A DNA stretch of 64,000 bases. It comes from Coprococcus sp. (GTDB taxonomy: Bacteria; Bacillota; Clostridia; Lachnospirales; Lachnospiraceae). Positions 29,207 through 39,765 of this stretch are shown here, piece after piece. Under the pieces are notes generated by a model. That model ran no database searches and had not been told where the DNA came from. It worked only from the letters and a program-made list of their open reading frames with translations. Location: positions 237,596 through 301,595 of the forward strand of contig JAAWDY010000011.1 in NCBI GenBank assembly GCA_022793995.1. Reading direction: 5' to 3'. Every line of letters begins with the position of its first letter. Position 1 is the first letter of the stretch. The translations under genes and the position numbers were made by a program.

Positions 29207-31267
29207 TTATAATGTCGCCTCAAGTCCACTCGAGGCGGCATATTCTTTTATATGATCCCGGAGTTTTTCGTGTTTATCCATGGAAAGCTGCGGGTCTTCT
29301 TTTAGGATCTTTTCCGCCGCGCTGCCTGCTATTTTCAGGATGTCCGCATCCTGGAACACATCGCCGATCTTAAAATCCATCAATCCGCTTTGCCGGATAC
29401 CAAACAAATCGCCCGGACCTCTGAGCTTTAAATCTTCGCTTGCAATATAGAAACCGTCGTTGGATTTATTTAATATCTCAAGGCGCTTTTTCGTCTCCTT
29501 TGTCCGGGAACCGCTCATAAAGATACAGTAGGATTGGTGTGTTCCTCTTCCTACCCGCCCACGGAGCTGGTGTAGCTGTGCCAGGCCGAACCGTTCTGCA
29601 TTTTCCACCATCATGACCGTGGCGTTCGGGACATTGATGCCTACCTCAATGACAGTGGTAGAGACCAGAATATGGGTCTGCCCGCGGGAGAACTGCTCCA
29701 TGATCTCATCTTTTTGCGCTTGCTTCATTCTTCCGTGCAGCACCGCCACACAGATATCCTTCCCCATCTCTTCCTGGAGGTTTCGGGCATAGTCTATCAC
29801 ATTTTCCGCCTCCACAGCCTCGCTTTCCTCCACCATAGGACAGATGACATAGCACTGTCTGCCTTCACGAACCTGTTTTTCCATAAAACGGTACGCCGTT
29901 TGGCGATATCCGGTATCCACCACACAGTTTTTAATAGGAAGGCGGTTTGCCGGAAGTTCGTTGATGACAGAAATATCCAGGTCGCCATACAGGATAATGG
30001 CCAGTGTCCGGGGAATTGGCGTGGCGCTCATCACCAGGATATGGGGCGTCCTGCCCTTGCCTGCGAGTGCCTCTCTCTGGCGCACTCCAAATCGATGTTG
30101 CTCGTCTGTCACGACCAGCGCCAGATTTTGATACACTGCCTTTTCCTGGATGAGTGCATGCGTCCCAAGAATGATCGAAACTTCACCGGACGCAATCCTT
30201 TCATAGGCAAGACGCTTCTCCTTAGCCGTCATAGAACCAGTCAAAAGTTCCGCCTTAAGCGGTATCCCATACGTAGCAAACAGCTCTGTGACTGAATCAT
30301 AATGCTGTTTTGCCAATACCTCTGTCGGCGCCATCATCGCGCCCTGATATCCGTTAAGCCCAGCAAGCATCAAGGCCAGGACCGCGATGATCGTTTTCCC
30401 GGATCCGACATCGCCCTGTATCAGGCGCGACATCACATAATCACCGCACATCTCCTCCCCGATCTCCCGCCACACCTTTTTCTGTGCGTTCGTTAGCTCA
30501 TACGGAAGTAAGCCAAGGAATTCGTCGATCTTTTGCCTTGGCTTCATAGAAAAATGATTTTCTGTTCGTTCGTTCTTTTCTCTCGACTGGCGCAGCGCAA
30601 GGATAAACGTCAAAAATTCTTCAAAAACAAGGCGCTCCCTGGCATGGAAAAATTCCTCTTTATCCAGCGGAAAATGAATCCCATGGAGCGCATAATTATA
30701 TTCGGCAAGATGATACTCCCTCCGGATATCCGATGGAAGGAAATCCTTTTCCAAGTCCAAACATTCCAACGACTGACGCATCGCCTTCACTACCATATTG
30801 TTCGTAAGGCCCGCCGTCAGCGGATACACCGGCTGCAGTGTATCCAGCTTCTGTTCATAATTCTCTGGCGGACTGTATATTTCGGGGTGTTCCATGACAA
30901 ACTGCCCCTTTTTAGCCACCGCCTTGCCCCGCAGGATGACGGCTTTGCCTGCCGCCAGGCTGTTCCTGAGAAAAGGCATTCGATACCAGACAACTTTCAA
31001 GGTCCCCGTTATATCCTTAAGATATGCCGTCGTCACCTGCATCCCCCGGTTTCCGCCAACCTGCACACGCCCATAGATCACCCCGGAAACAGCAGCCGTC
31101 TTTCCTTCCTCTAACTCTCCAATACTGACAGGAGCTTCATAGACGTCATATCCCCTGGGATAGAAGCGCAACAGATCGCCGACCGTAGAAATCCCCATTT
31201 TCTGGAACAAAACTTCCGTCTTCTCACCGATTCCTTTTAATTCTCTGATTTTAGACTGTTCGTTCAT
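29207..31267 (-). CDS. recG: ATP-dependent DNA helicase RecG
   Basis: 686 aa; RLIQGDVGSGKTIIA, VTDEQHRFGVRQR, LRGRVGRG. Confidence 0.96.
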   Translation of the reverse strand: MNEQSKIRELKGIGEKTEVLFQKMGISTVGDLLRFYPRGYDVYEAPVSIGELEEGKTAAVSGVIYGRVQVGGNRGMQVTTAYLKDITGTLKVVWYRMPFLRNSLAAGKAVILRGKAVAKKGQFVMEHPEIYSPPENYEQKLDTLQPVYPLTAGLTNNMVVKAMRQSLECLDLEKDFLPSDIRREYHLAEYNYALHGIHFPLDKEEFFHARERLVFEEFLTFILALRQSREKNERTENHFSMKPRQKIDEFLGLLPYELTNAQKKVWREIGEEMCGDYVMSRLIQGDVGSGKTIIAVLALMLAGLNGYQGAMMAPTEVLAKQHYDSVTELFATYGIPLKAELLTGSMTAKEKRLAYERIASGEVSIILGTHALIQEKAVYQNLALVVTDEQHRFGVRQREALAGKGRTPHILVMSATPIPRTLAIILYGDLDISVINELPANRLPIKNCVVDTGYRQTAYRFMEKQVREGRQCYVICPMVEESEAVEAENVIDYARNLQEEMGKDICVAVLHGRMKQAQKDEIMEQFSRGQTHILVSTTVIEVGINVPNATVMMVENAERFGLAQLHQLRGRVGRGTHQSYCIFMSGSRTKETKKRLEILNKSNDGFYIASEDLKLRGPGDLFGIRQSGLMDFKIGDVFQDADILKIAGSAAEKILKEDPQLSMDKHEKLRDHIKEYAASSGLEATL

Positions 31268-31279
31268 ACTCGTCCGGGG

Positions 31280-32959
31280 TTACTCCACAGCCAGAATATA
31301 ATAGTAAATCGGCTGTCCTCCATAATGCGCGTCAATATCCATATCCGGATAAAATTCTTCCATCTCAGCGACAAATTTCTGCGCTTCTTCCTCCGGGACC
31401 TCTTCACCGTAATAGACGCTGATCAGTTCAGAATCTGCGTCCACGAGTTTTGAAAGCATATCCTTTGCCGTCCCACTGACTGAAGTCCCCACAGAAAGGA
31501 TCCCGTAGTCGCCGATCCCCATAATATCGCCCTCATGGATCTCCTTACCGTCAATATGTGTATCTCTGACTGCGTACGTCACTTGTCCTGTCTTGACATT
31601 CTGGATCTCCTGGAGCATAATTCCCTCGTTCGTCGCCACATCCTCTTCTAGATTATAATTGATAACAGCTGTCACACCCTGCGGCACCGTCTTCGTCGGA
31701 ATCACCACGATCTCCTTATCCGCCGTTAAGTCCCTCGCCTGATTTGCGGCCAGAACGATATTTTTATTATTCGGGAGGATAAAGATCGTCTCCGCGTTGA
31801 CCTGCTCAATCGCATTCAGCATATCTTCCGTGCTCGGGTTCATCGTCTGCCCGCCTTCGATAATATAGTCAACTCCCAGCTCACGGAAAATATCATTCAG
31901 CCCCTCGCCGATCGATACCGCGATAAACCCGACCGGCTTCCTGGGTTCTTCTTTTGCCTTCTTTTCTTCCCTTGCTTCCTCCGCCTGGGCTTTCGCAAGC
32001 CTCTCGGCATCCTTAATCAGCTTTTCCTGATGCTCTTCCCGCATATTGTCAATCTTCATGCGTGAAAGCTGCCCAAAGGTCAGCGCCTTCTGGATCGCGA
32101 GACCCGGGTCGTTGGTATGGACATGCACTTTCACCACGTCATCGTCGGCAACGCACACGATGGAATCGCCGATCGAAGAAAGATATTCCTTAAATTCCCC
32201 CTCATCCGTCTCTGTAAATTCTTTTTCCGTCAATATAATAAATTCTGTGCAGTATCCAAACTTGATCTCCTCCGAGGAATCCGCACTGACCCTGATCTCT
32301 GCAGAAGGAGTTCCTGATGGAATCCCGGTATAATCCACCTCTTTCCCGAGAAACGCGTCATAAGCGCCCCGCAGTACTTCCAAAAGTCCCTGGCCCCCGG
32401 AGTCCACAACACCGGCGTCTTTCAGCACCGGAAGCATATCCGGCGTTTTCGCCAGAACCTCTTCCGCCTCCGCAATGATCTTAGGCAGGAATACTTCCAG
32501 GTCATCCGTCTCCTGGACGAGCTCCTGCGCCTTATCCGCTATTCCCCTCGCCACGGTCAAGATCGTCCCCTCTTTGGGCTTCATGACTGCTTTATATGCC
32601 GTCTCTTTGGCACGGACGGCCGCTCTTGCAAGTGCCGGGACGTCGATCACGCTTTCCTCCCTTATGGACTTCGTAAATCCACGGAGGAGCTGAGAAAGGA
32701 TCACGCCGGAATTTCCCCGCGCGCCGCGCAAGGAACCTGAAGAAATTGCTTTTGCCAGGGACGTCATATCCAGTTTCTCCAGGGCTGTGACTTCTTTCAC
32801 TGCCGCCATGATCGTCAGGGACATATTCGTACCCGTATCTCCGTCCGGTACAGGAAAGACATTCAGTTCATTGATCATCTCTTTTTTTGCTTCAATATTT
32901 TGCGCGCCCGCCAAAAACATGCTGGCAAGCATCTCCACATCGATCGTATTCGTTGCCAC
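31280..32959 (-). CDS. fakA: DAK2-domain (FakA/YloV-like) kinase
   Basis: 559 aa; NVFPVPDGDTGTNMSLTI; adjacent to Asp23/Gls24-family gene and recG. Confidence 0.9.
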   Translation of the reverse strand: MATNTIDVEMLASMFLAGAQNIEAKKEMINELNVFPVPDGDTGTNMSLTIMAAVKEVTALEKLDMTSLAKAISSGSLRGARGNSGVILSQLLRGFTKSIREESVIDVPALARAAVRAKETAYKAVMKPKEGTILTVARGIADKAQELVQETDDLEVFLPKIIAEAEEVLAKTPDMLPVLKDAGVVDSGGQGLLEVLRGAYDAFLGKEVDYTGIPSGTPSAEIRVSADSSEEIKFGYCTEFIILTEKEFTETDEGEFKEYLSSIGDSIVCVADDDVVKVHVHTNDPGLAIQKALTFGQLSRMKIDNMREEHQEKLIKDAERLAKAQAEEAREEKKAKEEPRKPVGFIAVSIGEGLNDIFRELGVDYIIEGGQTMNPSTEDMLNAIEQVNAETIFILPNNKNIVLAANQARDLTADKEIVVIPTKTVPQGVTAVINYNLEEDVATNEGIMLQEIQNVKTGQVTYAVRDTHIDGKEIHEGDIMGIGDYGILSVGTSVSGTAKDMLSKLVDADSELISVYYGEEVPEEEAQKFVAEMEEFYPDMDIDAHYGGQPIYYYILAVE

Positions 32960-32976
32960 AAGAATTTCCTCCTTAA

Positions 32977-33336
32977 TTAATCGATTACCCTCACGCCTTC
33001 GACATAGATATTGATCTTATCGACAGACATTCCGAAAAATTCTTCAACCTTATATTTCACATTACTGATCAGATTATCCGCAACGGCGCAAATACTTACC
33101 CCGTATGCCACGATCACGTGAAAATCCAGGGAAATCCTGTTATCTTCACTGATAGAGACCTGGATTCCCTTTGTCAGGCTCTCTTTCCTAAGGAGCTTCA
33201 CCAGTCCGTCCTTCACACTTACCACAGCCATCCCGACGATCCCGAAACACTCGACCGCCACAGAACCCGCGCACTTCGCGATCACATCCTGGTCTACTGT
33301 GATAATGCCAAGATCCGTGCTTATACTTCCCTTCAT
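32977..33336 (-). CDS. Asp23/Gls24 (YloU) family protein
   Basis: 119 aa; typical family sequence and synteny. Confidence 0.9.
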   Translation of the reverse strand: MKGSISTDLGIITVDQDVIAKCAGSVAVECFGIVGMAVVSVKDGLVKLLRKESLTKGIQVSISEDNRISLDFHVIVAYGVSICAVADNLISNVKYKVEEFFGMSVDKINIYVEGVRVID

Positions 33337-33421
33337 ATCCCTACCTCCATTCTATCATTCAAAAAAGCAAAAACCTCACTAATTGTCCCCTATTATACTC
33401 TATTTCCCTGTATTTTACAAC

Positions 33422-33449
33422 AAAAAAACCGAAGTATGAAACTCCGGTT
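33422..33449 (-). terminator. Intrinsic terminator after rpmB
   Basis: Minus strand aaccg...cggttttttt. Confidence 0.65.
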
Positions 33450-33475
33450 CTCTCATCCTTCATCATGCCTTATCC

Positions 33476-33664
33476 TTAAGCTCTCTCAACACGTCCGGAC
33501 TTCAGGCAGCTTGTACAAACATACATCTTCCTAACTCCACCATTCTCTGTTTTCACCCGGACAGACTTCACATTCGATTTCCACATCTTAGATGATCTTC
33601 TATGAGAGTGGCTCACATTGTTCCCGAAATGAGCACCCTTATTACAAATAGCGCACTTAGCCAT
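33476..33664 (-). CDS. rpmB: 50S ribosomal protein L28
   Basis: 62 aa; MAKCAICNKGAHFGNNVSHSHRRS. Confidence 0.97.
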   Translation of the reverse strand: MAKCAICNKGAHFGNNVSHSHRRSSKMWKSNVKSVRVKTENGGVRKMYVCTSCLKSGRVERA

Positions 33665-33763
33665 GACTGCACCTCCTAACGATCTAAAATGTCCAAATAT
33701 ACGGACTCACAACATGATTATCTTACCAGAAATTCCGTAATATTGCAAGAGAAAAATATAAAA

Positions 33764-34420
33764 TCATCGGCATAATTTTACAATCTGCTCCACAACTTCC
33801 TCAATCGTCATGTCAGAACTGTCAATCAGCACCGCATCCTCCGCTTTCTTAAGGGGCGCCGTCTTTCTCGTCATATCCCGTTCATCCCTCTCGCGTATCG
33901 CTTCCTCGATCTCTTCAAGACTGCATGAGGTCCCTTTTGCCGTCAGTTCATCATAACGCCGCTTTGCCCGGCACATAACGCTTGCGGTCAAGTAGACCTT
34001 TACATCCGCGTTAGGCAAAATGTTGGTGCCGATGTCCCTGCCGTCCATAACAACATCCTTTTCTTTGGCAAGGCTTTTCTGCAGTTCCAAAAGCTTTGCC
34101 CGTACTTCCGGGATCGGCGAACTCATGGATGCCATCTGCCCCACGGCTTCCTCACGTATCTGGGAAGTGATATTCTCCTTGTTTAAATATACCTGCTGAA
34201 CGCCGTCCTCATAACAGATGCCTACCTGGGCGTCCTTGACCGCTTCTATGATCTTCTCTGTCTCCTGGGGCTTTATCCCTCTTCGCAGGAAATGAACCGC
34301 AAGAGCCCGGTACATCGCCCCAGTATCGACATAAATATATCCTTTTTCTTTTGCCAGTAGTTTTGCAATCGTACTTTTCCCCGCTCCGGCGGGTCCGTCT
34401 ATCGCCACATTATATCCCAT
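33764..34420 (-). CDS. cmk: Cytidylate kinase
   Basis: MGYNVAIDGPAGAGKSTIAKLLAKEKGYIYVDTGAMYRA. Confidence 0.95.
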   Translation of the reverse strand: MGYNVAIDGPAGAGKSTIAKLLAKEKGYIYVDTGAMYRALAVHFLRRGIKPQETEKIIEAVKDAQVGICYEDGVQQVYLNKENITSQIREEAVGQMASMSSPIPEVRAKLLELQKSLAKEKDVVMDGRDIGTNILPNADVKVYLTASVMCRAKRRYDELTAKGTSCSLEEIEEAIRERDERDMTRKTAPLKKAEDAVLIDSSDMTIEEVVEQIVKLCR

Positions 34421-34475
34421 ATGATTCTCCTCCTTCAGTCCCGCGGCATCCTTTGTGCCCATCGTCCGCTATGTT

Positions 34476-35708
34476 CTACCATATACCGCTTCCTGCAGCA
34501 TGTCCAGTGGACCACGCGACCTGCAGGTTAAAGCCTCCCGTCAACGCGTCCACATCCAGCACTTCCCCGGCGAAATAAAGTCCCTTCACTTTTTTGGACT
34601 CCATGGTGGAAGGGTTGATCTCTGATGTACGGACGCCGCCTCTAGTCACGACCGCCTCGTCATAATCCCGCAGCCCTGTGATTGTCATCCGTATATTTTT
34701 GATGAGCGAGGCAAATCCAAGCCGTTCCTCCCTGGAAACAGTATTTACTTTCTTGTCCGGATCGATTTTACTTTTCTTTATCATCACCGGAATGAATTTG
34801 GATGGGAACAGATCCGACAGTGCATTTTTAAACTGCTTATTGTGCTTTGTCTCAAATTCCCGCAAAAGCCTGGCGTCAAGTTGTTCATGGGAAAGCGCAG
34901 GCTTCAAGTCAATGGCAAGCACAAGCTCCTTCCCTTTATGGAGATAGTTTCCCACATATGCGCTGGCGCTGAGCATTAAAGGTCCGCTGACTCCAAAATG
35001 GGTGAACAACATTTCACCAAAACCCTCATACAGCATCTTATCCCCATCATAAATGGAGGCGCGTACATTCCGCAAGGACAGCCCCATCAGATCCGACACA
35101 AAGGCATCCTTTATTTCCAGTGGAACCAAGGATGGGGAACACTCTGTCAACGTATGCCCCAAAGCCTTCGCAAAACGGTATCCGTCTCCCGTTGAACCGG
35201 TAGAAGGGTACGACAATCCTCCGGTCGCCACAATGCAGGCATCGCCTCGTATACGCTTTCCATCCGCCAGTTCGAGGAATGAAAAATATCCCTCCTCTGC
35301 CCCCACACGTTTCACCCGGCTTCGCAAATGCACGTGAACGCCAGCGCTCTTCATCTCCTTCTCCAGTGTTCGGATCACATCCGAAGAATGATCTGACACA
35401 GGGAATACTCTCTGCCCCCGTTCCGTCTTAAGCGCAAGGCCCGCGGACTGAAAAAATTCCATCACGTCCTGGTTGCCAAAGCTATAAAAACTACCGTACA
35501 TAAATTTGGGGTTAGAAATGACGTTTTCAAAAAAAACATCTGTATCGCAGGCATTTGTCAGGTTACATCTCCCTTTACCGGTGATATAAAGTTTCTTTCC
35601 CAGTTTTTCGTTCTTTTCATATAAATGTACTTCATTTCCGTTCTTTGCCGCAAAGACGGAAGCGAACATGCCCGCGGCGCCGCCGCCTGCGATCAATACT
35701 TTACTCAT
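34476..35708 (-). CDS. HI0933/BaiN-like NAD(P)/FAD-dependent flavoprotein
   Basis: 410 aa; GGGAAGMFASVFAAKNG, ITGKGRCNLTN. Confidence 0.9.
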   Translation of the reverse strand: MSKVLIAGGGAAGMFASVFAAKNGNEVHLYEKNEKLGKKLYITGKGRCNLTNACDTDVFFENVISNPKFMYGSFYSFGNQDVMEFFQSAGLALKTERGQRVFPVSDHSSDVIRTLEKEMKSAGVHVHLRSRVKRVGAEEGYFSFLELADGKRIRGDACIVATGGLSYPSTGSTGDGYRFAKALGHTLTECSPSLVPLEIKDAFVSDLMGLSLRNVRASIYDGDKMLYEGFGEMLFTHFGVSGPLMLSASAYVGNYLHKGKELVLAIDLKPALSHEQLDARLLREFETKHNKQFKNALSDLFPSKFIPVMIKKSKIDPDKKVNTVSREERLGFASLIKNIRMTITGLRDYDEAVVTRGGVRTSEINPSTMESKKVKGLYFAGEVLDVDALTGGFNLQVAWSTGHAAGSGIW

Positions 35709-35729
35709 CGATTCTTCCTTCTTTGCATC

Positions 35730-36653
35730 CTAATCTTTTTCTGCCTCCTCTTCCTGCTTCAGCCGAACCTCATCTTCCACAGGCTCCAGCTCGTCCCGCG
35801 AATATACCTGATACTCGTCCCAAATATCTTCCAGCATCTCCAATGTCTTAATGACTTCATCCTGCTTTTTCATGCAGAGCGCCACCACCAGAGCATTAAT
35901 CACGCTTAAAGGAGCGACGAGAGAATCGACGATCGACGCCATATCGCTTCTTGCAATCAAGTTGCAGGAAGAATAGATCGTCATCGGCGAGTGGATACTG
36001 TCGGTGATCGTGATGACCTTTGCCCTGCGGTTGCTCGCAAACTCCAGCGCCTTTAACGTACGCATGGAGTAACGCGGAAAGCTGATCCCCACAATGACGT
36101 CATTCTCATCGATTCGGATCAACTGTTCAAAGATTTCGCTGGCGCTGTTCGTATGCACGCTAACTACATTATCACAGATCAGATTCAGATAAAAGGCAAG
36201 AAAACTGGCTAGCGGAGCACAACTCCGGATCCCTATAATATAAACCTTCTTGGCCTTCAGTATGGTATCCACCGCAAGCTGGAACGCATGCTCGTCCACA
36301 CTCTCCATCGTCATCTTGATCTTCTCTATATCGGACTGGAGCACCGAACCTAATATCTCTCCCTGGGCGATCCTACCGTAGGTCACTTCCATACGCTGGA
36401 TGGAATTGAGCTTCGTCCGTACCAGTTCGCCCAGCGCTTTCTGAAATTCTGGATATCCTTGATATCCGAGCTGCGTGGCAAAACGCACTACTGTGGATTC
36501 GCTGACCCCCACTGTCTCGCCGAGCTTCGATGCAGTAAAGAATGCTGCTTTGTCATAGTTTTCTCTGATATAATCCGTCAGCTTCTTCTGTCCTTTGCTG
36601 AGTTTCGGATATTTCTGATCCAGCCTTGACAATAACTCGTTTTTTGTCGTCAC
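35730..36653 (-). CDS. MurR/RpiR family transcriptional regulator
   Basis: 307 aa; N-terminal HTH (GETVGVSESTVVRFATQLGYQGYPEFQK) plus SIS domain. Confidence 0.92.
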   Translation of the reverse strand: MTTKNELLSRLDQKYPKLSKGQKKLTDYIRENYDKAAFFTASKLGETVGVSESTVVRFATQLGYQGYPEFQKALGELVRTKLNSIQRMEVTYGRIAQGEILGSVLQSDIEKIKMTMESVDEHAFQLAVDTILKAKKVYIIGIRSCAPLASFLAFYLNLICDNVVSVHTNSASEIFEQLIRIDENDVIVGISFPRYSMRTLKALEFASNRRAKVITITDSIHSPMTIYSSCNLIARSDMASIVDSLVAPLSVINALVVALCMKKQDEVIKTLEMLEDIWDEYQVYSRDELEPVEDEVRLKQEEEAEKD

Positions 36654-36725
36654 ACTTGCCTCCTCGCGAAAAGGGACGGTTCCTTATGAAAAGAACCGTT
36701 CCTTCTCTTTGATCCATCTTCTCTA

Positions 36726-38141
36726 TTATACCGGATAACTTCCGTTTTCCGTATCTGCGATCGTCGTGTCGACCTTCTTCTGCTGTGCGTCGCGATATTT
36801 GAAGAAATCGGTCGCAACCTGTGGGAAAAGCGCATAGCTGAGGACATCCTCATCCTGTTGTTTGTACTGCGCCATCTCACTCTCTAAAGTCTCCAGTTCA
36901 TCCGGAATCAGGTCTGCCGGACGGCAGGTGATAACCTCCGCATTCTCACCGAGGACTTTCTTCTTAACCTCTACATTGAACGGTTTCACAGTAGCGCCGT
37001 ATTTTCCGCTGAGTACGTCCTTCGTTTCCTTGGTTGCCATCTTGTAGCGCTCGCCCATGATGACGTTAAACACTGCCTGCGTTCCTACAATCTGTGATGA
37101 CGGTGTAACGAGAGGCGGCTCTCCTAAATCTTTCCGCACCCGCGGAACTTCCTCCAGCACGTCGTAGAACTTATCTTCCGCACCCTGTTCTTTCAACTGG
37201 CTTGTAAGGTTGGAAAGCATACCGCCCGGAACCTGATAGAGAAGCGTCTTAATATTGACGCCCAGATTCTTCGGATTCAGAAGTCCGCTGTCCAACGCTT
37301 CATCACGAATCGGACGGAAATAATCCGCGATCTCTGCGAGCAAGTTCTGGTCAAAACCGGTATCGTACGGGGTTCCACGGAACGTCTCCACCATAACCTC
37401 TGTCGCCGGCTGGGATGTACCAAGAGCAAACGGAGACATAGCCGTATCAATAATATCCACACCTGCCTCTACTGCTTTCAGATAGGTCATGGACGCCACG
37501 CCGGAAGTATAGTGCGTATGAAGCTGAATCGGAAGGTCTACGGCTTCTTTCAGTGCTCCTACCAGCTCGGTTGCCTTATAAGGAAGCAGAAGTCCCGCCA
37601 TATCTTTGATACAGATGGAATTCGCTCCCATATCCTGGATCCTCTTGGCGATCTCTACCCAGTATTCCAGCGTATAGGCGTCTCCCAGCGTATAAGAAAG
37701 CGCCACCTGAGCCTCGCCTTTTTCCTTATTCGCAGCGCTTACCGCTGTCTGAAGGTTCCGAAGATCGTTCAGACAGTCAAAAATACGGATGATATCAATT
37801 CCGTTCGCCACAGATTTCTGGACGAAATATTCTACAACATCGTCCGCATATGGCCGATATCCCAAAATATTCTGACCGCGGAACAACATCTGAAGCTTTG
37901 TATTCTTAAAGCCATCGCGGAATTTGCGGAGCCTTTCCCATGGGTCTTCCTTAAGGAAACGAAGGGATGCGTCGAACGTCGCGCCGCCCCAACATTCCAC
38001 AGCGTGATACCCCACCTTATCCATCTTATCTATGATCGGAAGCATCTGCTCCGTCGTCATACGGGTCGCGATTAGGGACTGATGCGCGTCACGCAGAATT
38101 GTCTCCATGATTTTAATCGGTTTCTTTTCAATCTCTGCCAT
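36726..38141 (-). CDS. oadA: Oxaloacetate decarboxylase alpha/pyruvate carboxylase-like carboxyltransferase
   Basis: IKIMETILRDAHQSLIATRMTTEQMLPIIDKMDKVGYHAVECWGGATFDASLRFL. Confidence 0.93.
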   Translation of the reverse strand: MAEIEKKPIKIMETILRDAHQSLIATRMTTEQMLPIIDKMDKVGYHAVECWGGATFDASLRFLKEDPWERLRKFRDGFKNTKLQMLFRGQNILGYRPYADDVVEYFVQKSVANGIDIIRIFDCLNDLRNLQTAVSAANKEKGEAQVALSYTLGDAYTLEYWVEIAKRIQDMGANSICIKDMAGLLLPYKATELVGALKEAVDLPIQLHTHYTSGVASMTYLKAVEAGVDIIDTAMSPFALGTSQPATEVMVETFRGTPYDTGFDQNLLAEIADYFRPIRDEALDSGLLNPKNLGVNIKTLLYQVPGGMLSNLTSQLKEQGAEDKFYDVLEEVPRVRKDLGEPPLVTPSSQIVGTQAVFNVIMGERYKMATKETKDVLSGKYGATVKPFNVEVKKKVLGENAEVITCRPADLIPDELETLESEMAQYKQQDEDVLSYALFPQVATDFFKYRDAQQKKVDTTIADTENGSYPV

Positions 38142-38183
38142 TCTTTCTTCCTCCATATCTATTATCCATTCCGTTCACTGTCA

Positions 38184-39335
38184 CTACATCACGCCAAAAA
38201 TTGCCATAAATGTTCCGGCCGCCACTGCAGTACCAATAACGCCTGCAACGTTCGGTCCCATCGCATGCATCAAAAGGAAATTGGTTGGATCCGCCTCCGC
38301 CCCGACTTTCTGTGAAACACGCGCCGCCATCGGAACCGCGGACACTCCAGCAGAACCAATCAGAGGATTCACCTTTCCATGGGTCGCCTTACACATGATC
38401 TTACCGAAAACAACGCCTGCCGCTGTACCGAATGCAAATGCGATCAGACCCAGGGCAACGATCTTTAACGTATCCCAATTCAAGAATGCCTCGGCGCTGG
38501 TCGTGGCGCCGACAGAAGTTCCCAGCAAAATTACTACAATATACATCATGGCGTTAGAAGCCGTATCCGACAACTGGCGCACTACGCCTGACTCCTTAAA
38601 CAGATTGCCCAGCATCAGCATACCGACGAGCGGTGCGGTCGTCGGCAGAATCATACATACCACGATCGTGACAATGATCGGGAAGAGGATCTTCTCCAGC
38701 TTTGTGACCGGACGGAGCTGCCCCATCTTGATCGCGCGCTCCTTTTTGGTAGTCAGAAGCTTCATGATCGGCGGCTGGATGATCGGAACAAGTGACATAT
38801 AAGAATACGCCGCCACCGCGATCGGTCCCATAAGTGCGGTCTGCTGTAACTTACCTGCAAGGAAGATCGACGTCGGTCCGTCCGCTCCTCCGATAATAGA
38901 GATGGCCGCCGCCGCTTTGTCTGAAAATCCCATCGCCATAGCAAAAAGGTATGCGGCAAAGATACCAAACTGGGCCGCCGCTCCCAGAAGGAAGCTTGCC
39001 GGATTGGCAATCAAAGGCCCAAAGTCCGTCATCGCACCCACCCCCATAAAGATCAGGGACGGCAGGATCGACCATTCGTCCAATTTAAAGAAGTAATATA
39101 AGAGCCCTCCGGTTCCGTTCGCCGCCTCTTCGGCATGGAGCATGATGTCCGGATAAATATTTACCAGGAGCATACCAAAAGCGATCGGAACAAGAAGAAG
39201 CGGCTCAAAGCCATGCTTAATCGCAAGGTAAAGGAAAAAACATGCCACCGCGATCATGATATAATTCCCCCAAGTGAGGTTGAAGAACGCGGTCTGATGC
39301 ACGAGGTTTTCCAGGGTATTTGTTATATATTCCAT
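38184..39335 (-). CDS. oadB: Sodium-ion-translocating decarboxylase beta subunit
   Basis: 383 aa multi-TM; GADGPTSIF and GSAGVSAVPMAARVSQ motifs. Confidence 0.94.
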   Translation of the reverse strand: MEYITNTLENLVHQTAFFNLTWGNYIMIAVACFFLYLAIKHGFEPLLLVPIAFGMLLVNIYPDIMLHAEEAANGTGGLLYYFFKLDEWSILPSLIFMGVGAMTDFGPLIANPASFLLGAAAQFGIFAAYLFAMAMGFSDKAAAAISIIGGADGPTSIFLAGKLQQTALMGPIAVAAYSYMSLVPIIQPPIMKLLTTKKERAIKMGQLRPVTKLEKILFPIIVTIVVCMILPTTAPLVGMLMLGNLFKESGVVRQLSDTASNAMMYIVVILLGTSVGATTSAEAFLNWDTLKIVALGLIAFAFGTAAGVVFGKIMCKATHGKVNPLIGSAGVSAVPMAARVSQKVGAEADPTNFLLMHAMGPNVAGVIGTAVAAGTFMAIFGVM

Positions 39336-39371
39336 GTTATGACCTCCTGTTTGTCAAAAGGGTACTGTTTC

Positions 39372-39740
39372 TTAATTTAAAGTAGCCAACACCTGGCCTG
39401 CCTCGATCGCATCTCCCACTGCCACATCAATGCTCACAACAGTTCCATCTTCCGGAGCCACAACAGGAATCTCCATCTTCATCGCTTCCACGATCACTAC
39501 CGTATCCCCTTTTGCCATCTTCTGGCCGACGCTTGCTTCGATCTTAAATACTTTTCCTGCCGCACCGGCCTCTACCTTGATGCTTCCTGCACCGGCAGAT
39601 GCTTTCGACGCCGCCTTAGGAACCGCCTTCGGTACGGATACCGGACGAGCCGCCGAAGCTGCCGTCTGTGCGCCTGCTCCGTTCTCTTCTACTGTTACAT
39701 CGTAAACATTTCCATTCACTGTGATTGTATAATTCTTCAT
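39372..39740 (-). CDS. Biotin carboxyl carrier protein of decarboxylase
   Basis: EAMKMEIPV biotinylation motif; Ala/Pro linker. Confidence 0.94.
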   Translation of the reverse strand: MKNYTITVNGNVYDVTVEENGAGAQTAASAARPVSVPKAVPKAASKASAGAGSIKVEAGAAGKVFKIEASVGQKMAKGDTVVIVEAMKMEIPVVAPEDGTVVSIDVAVGDAIEAGQVLATLN

Positions 39741-39765
39741 CTTCCATTTCCTCCTGATTCACTGG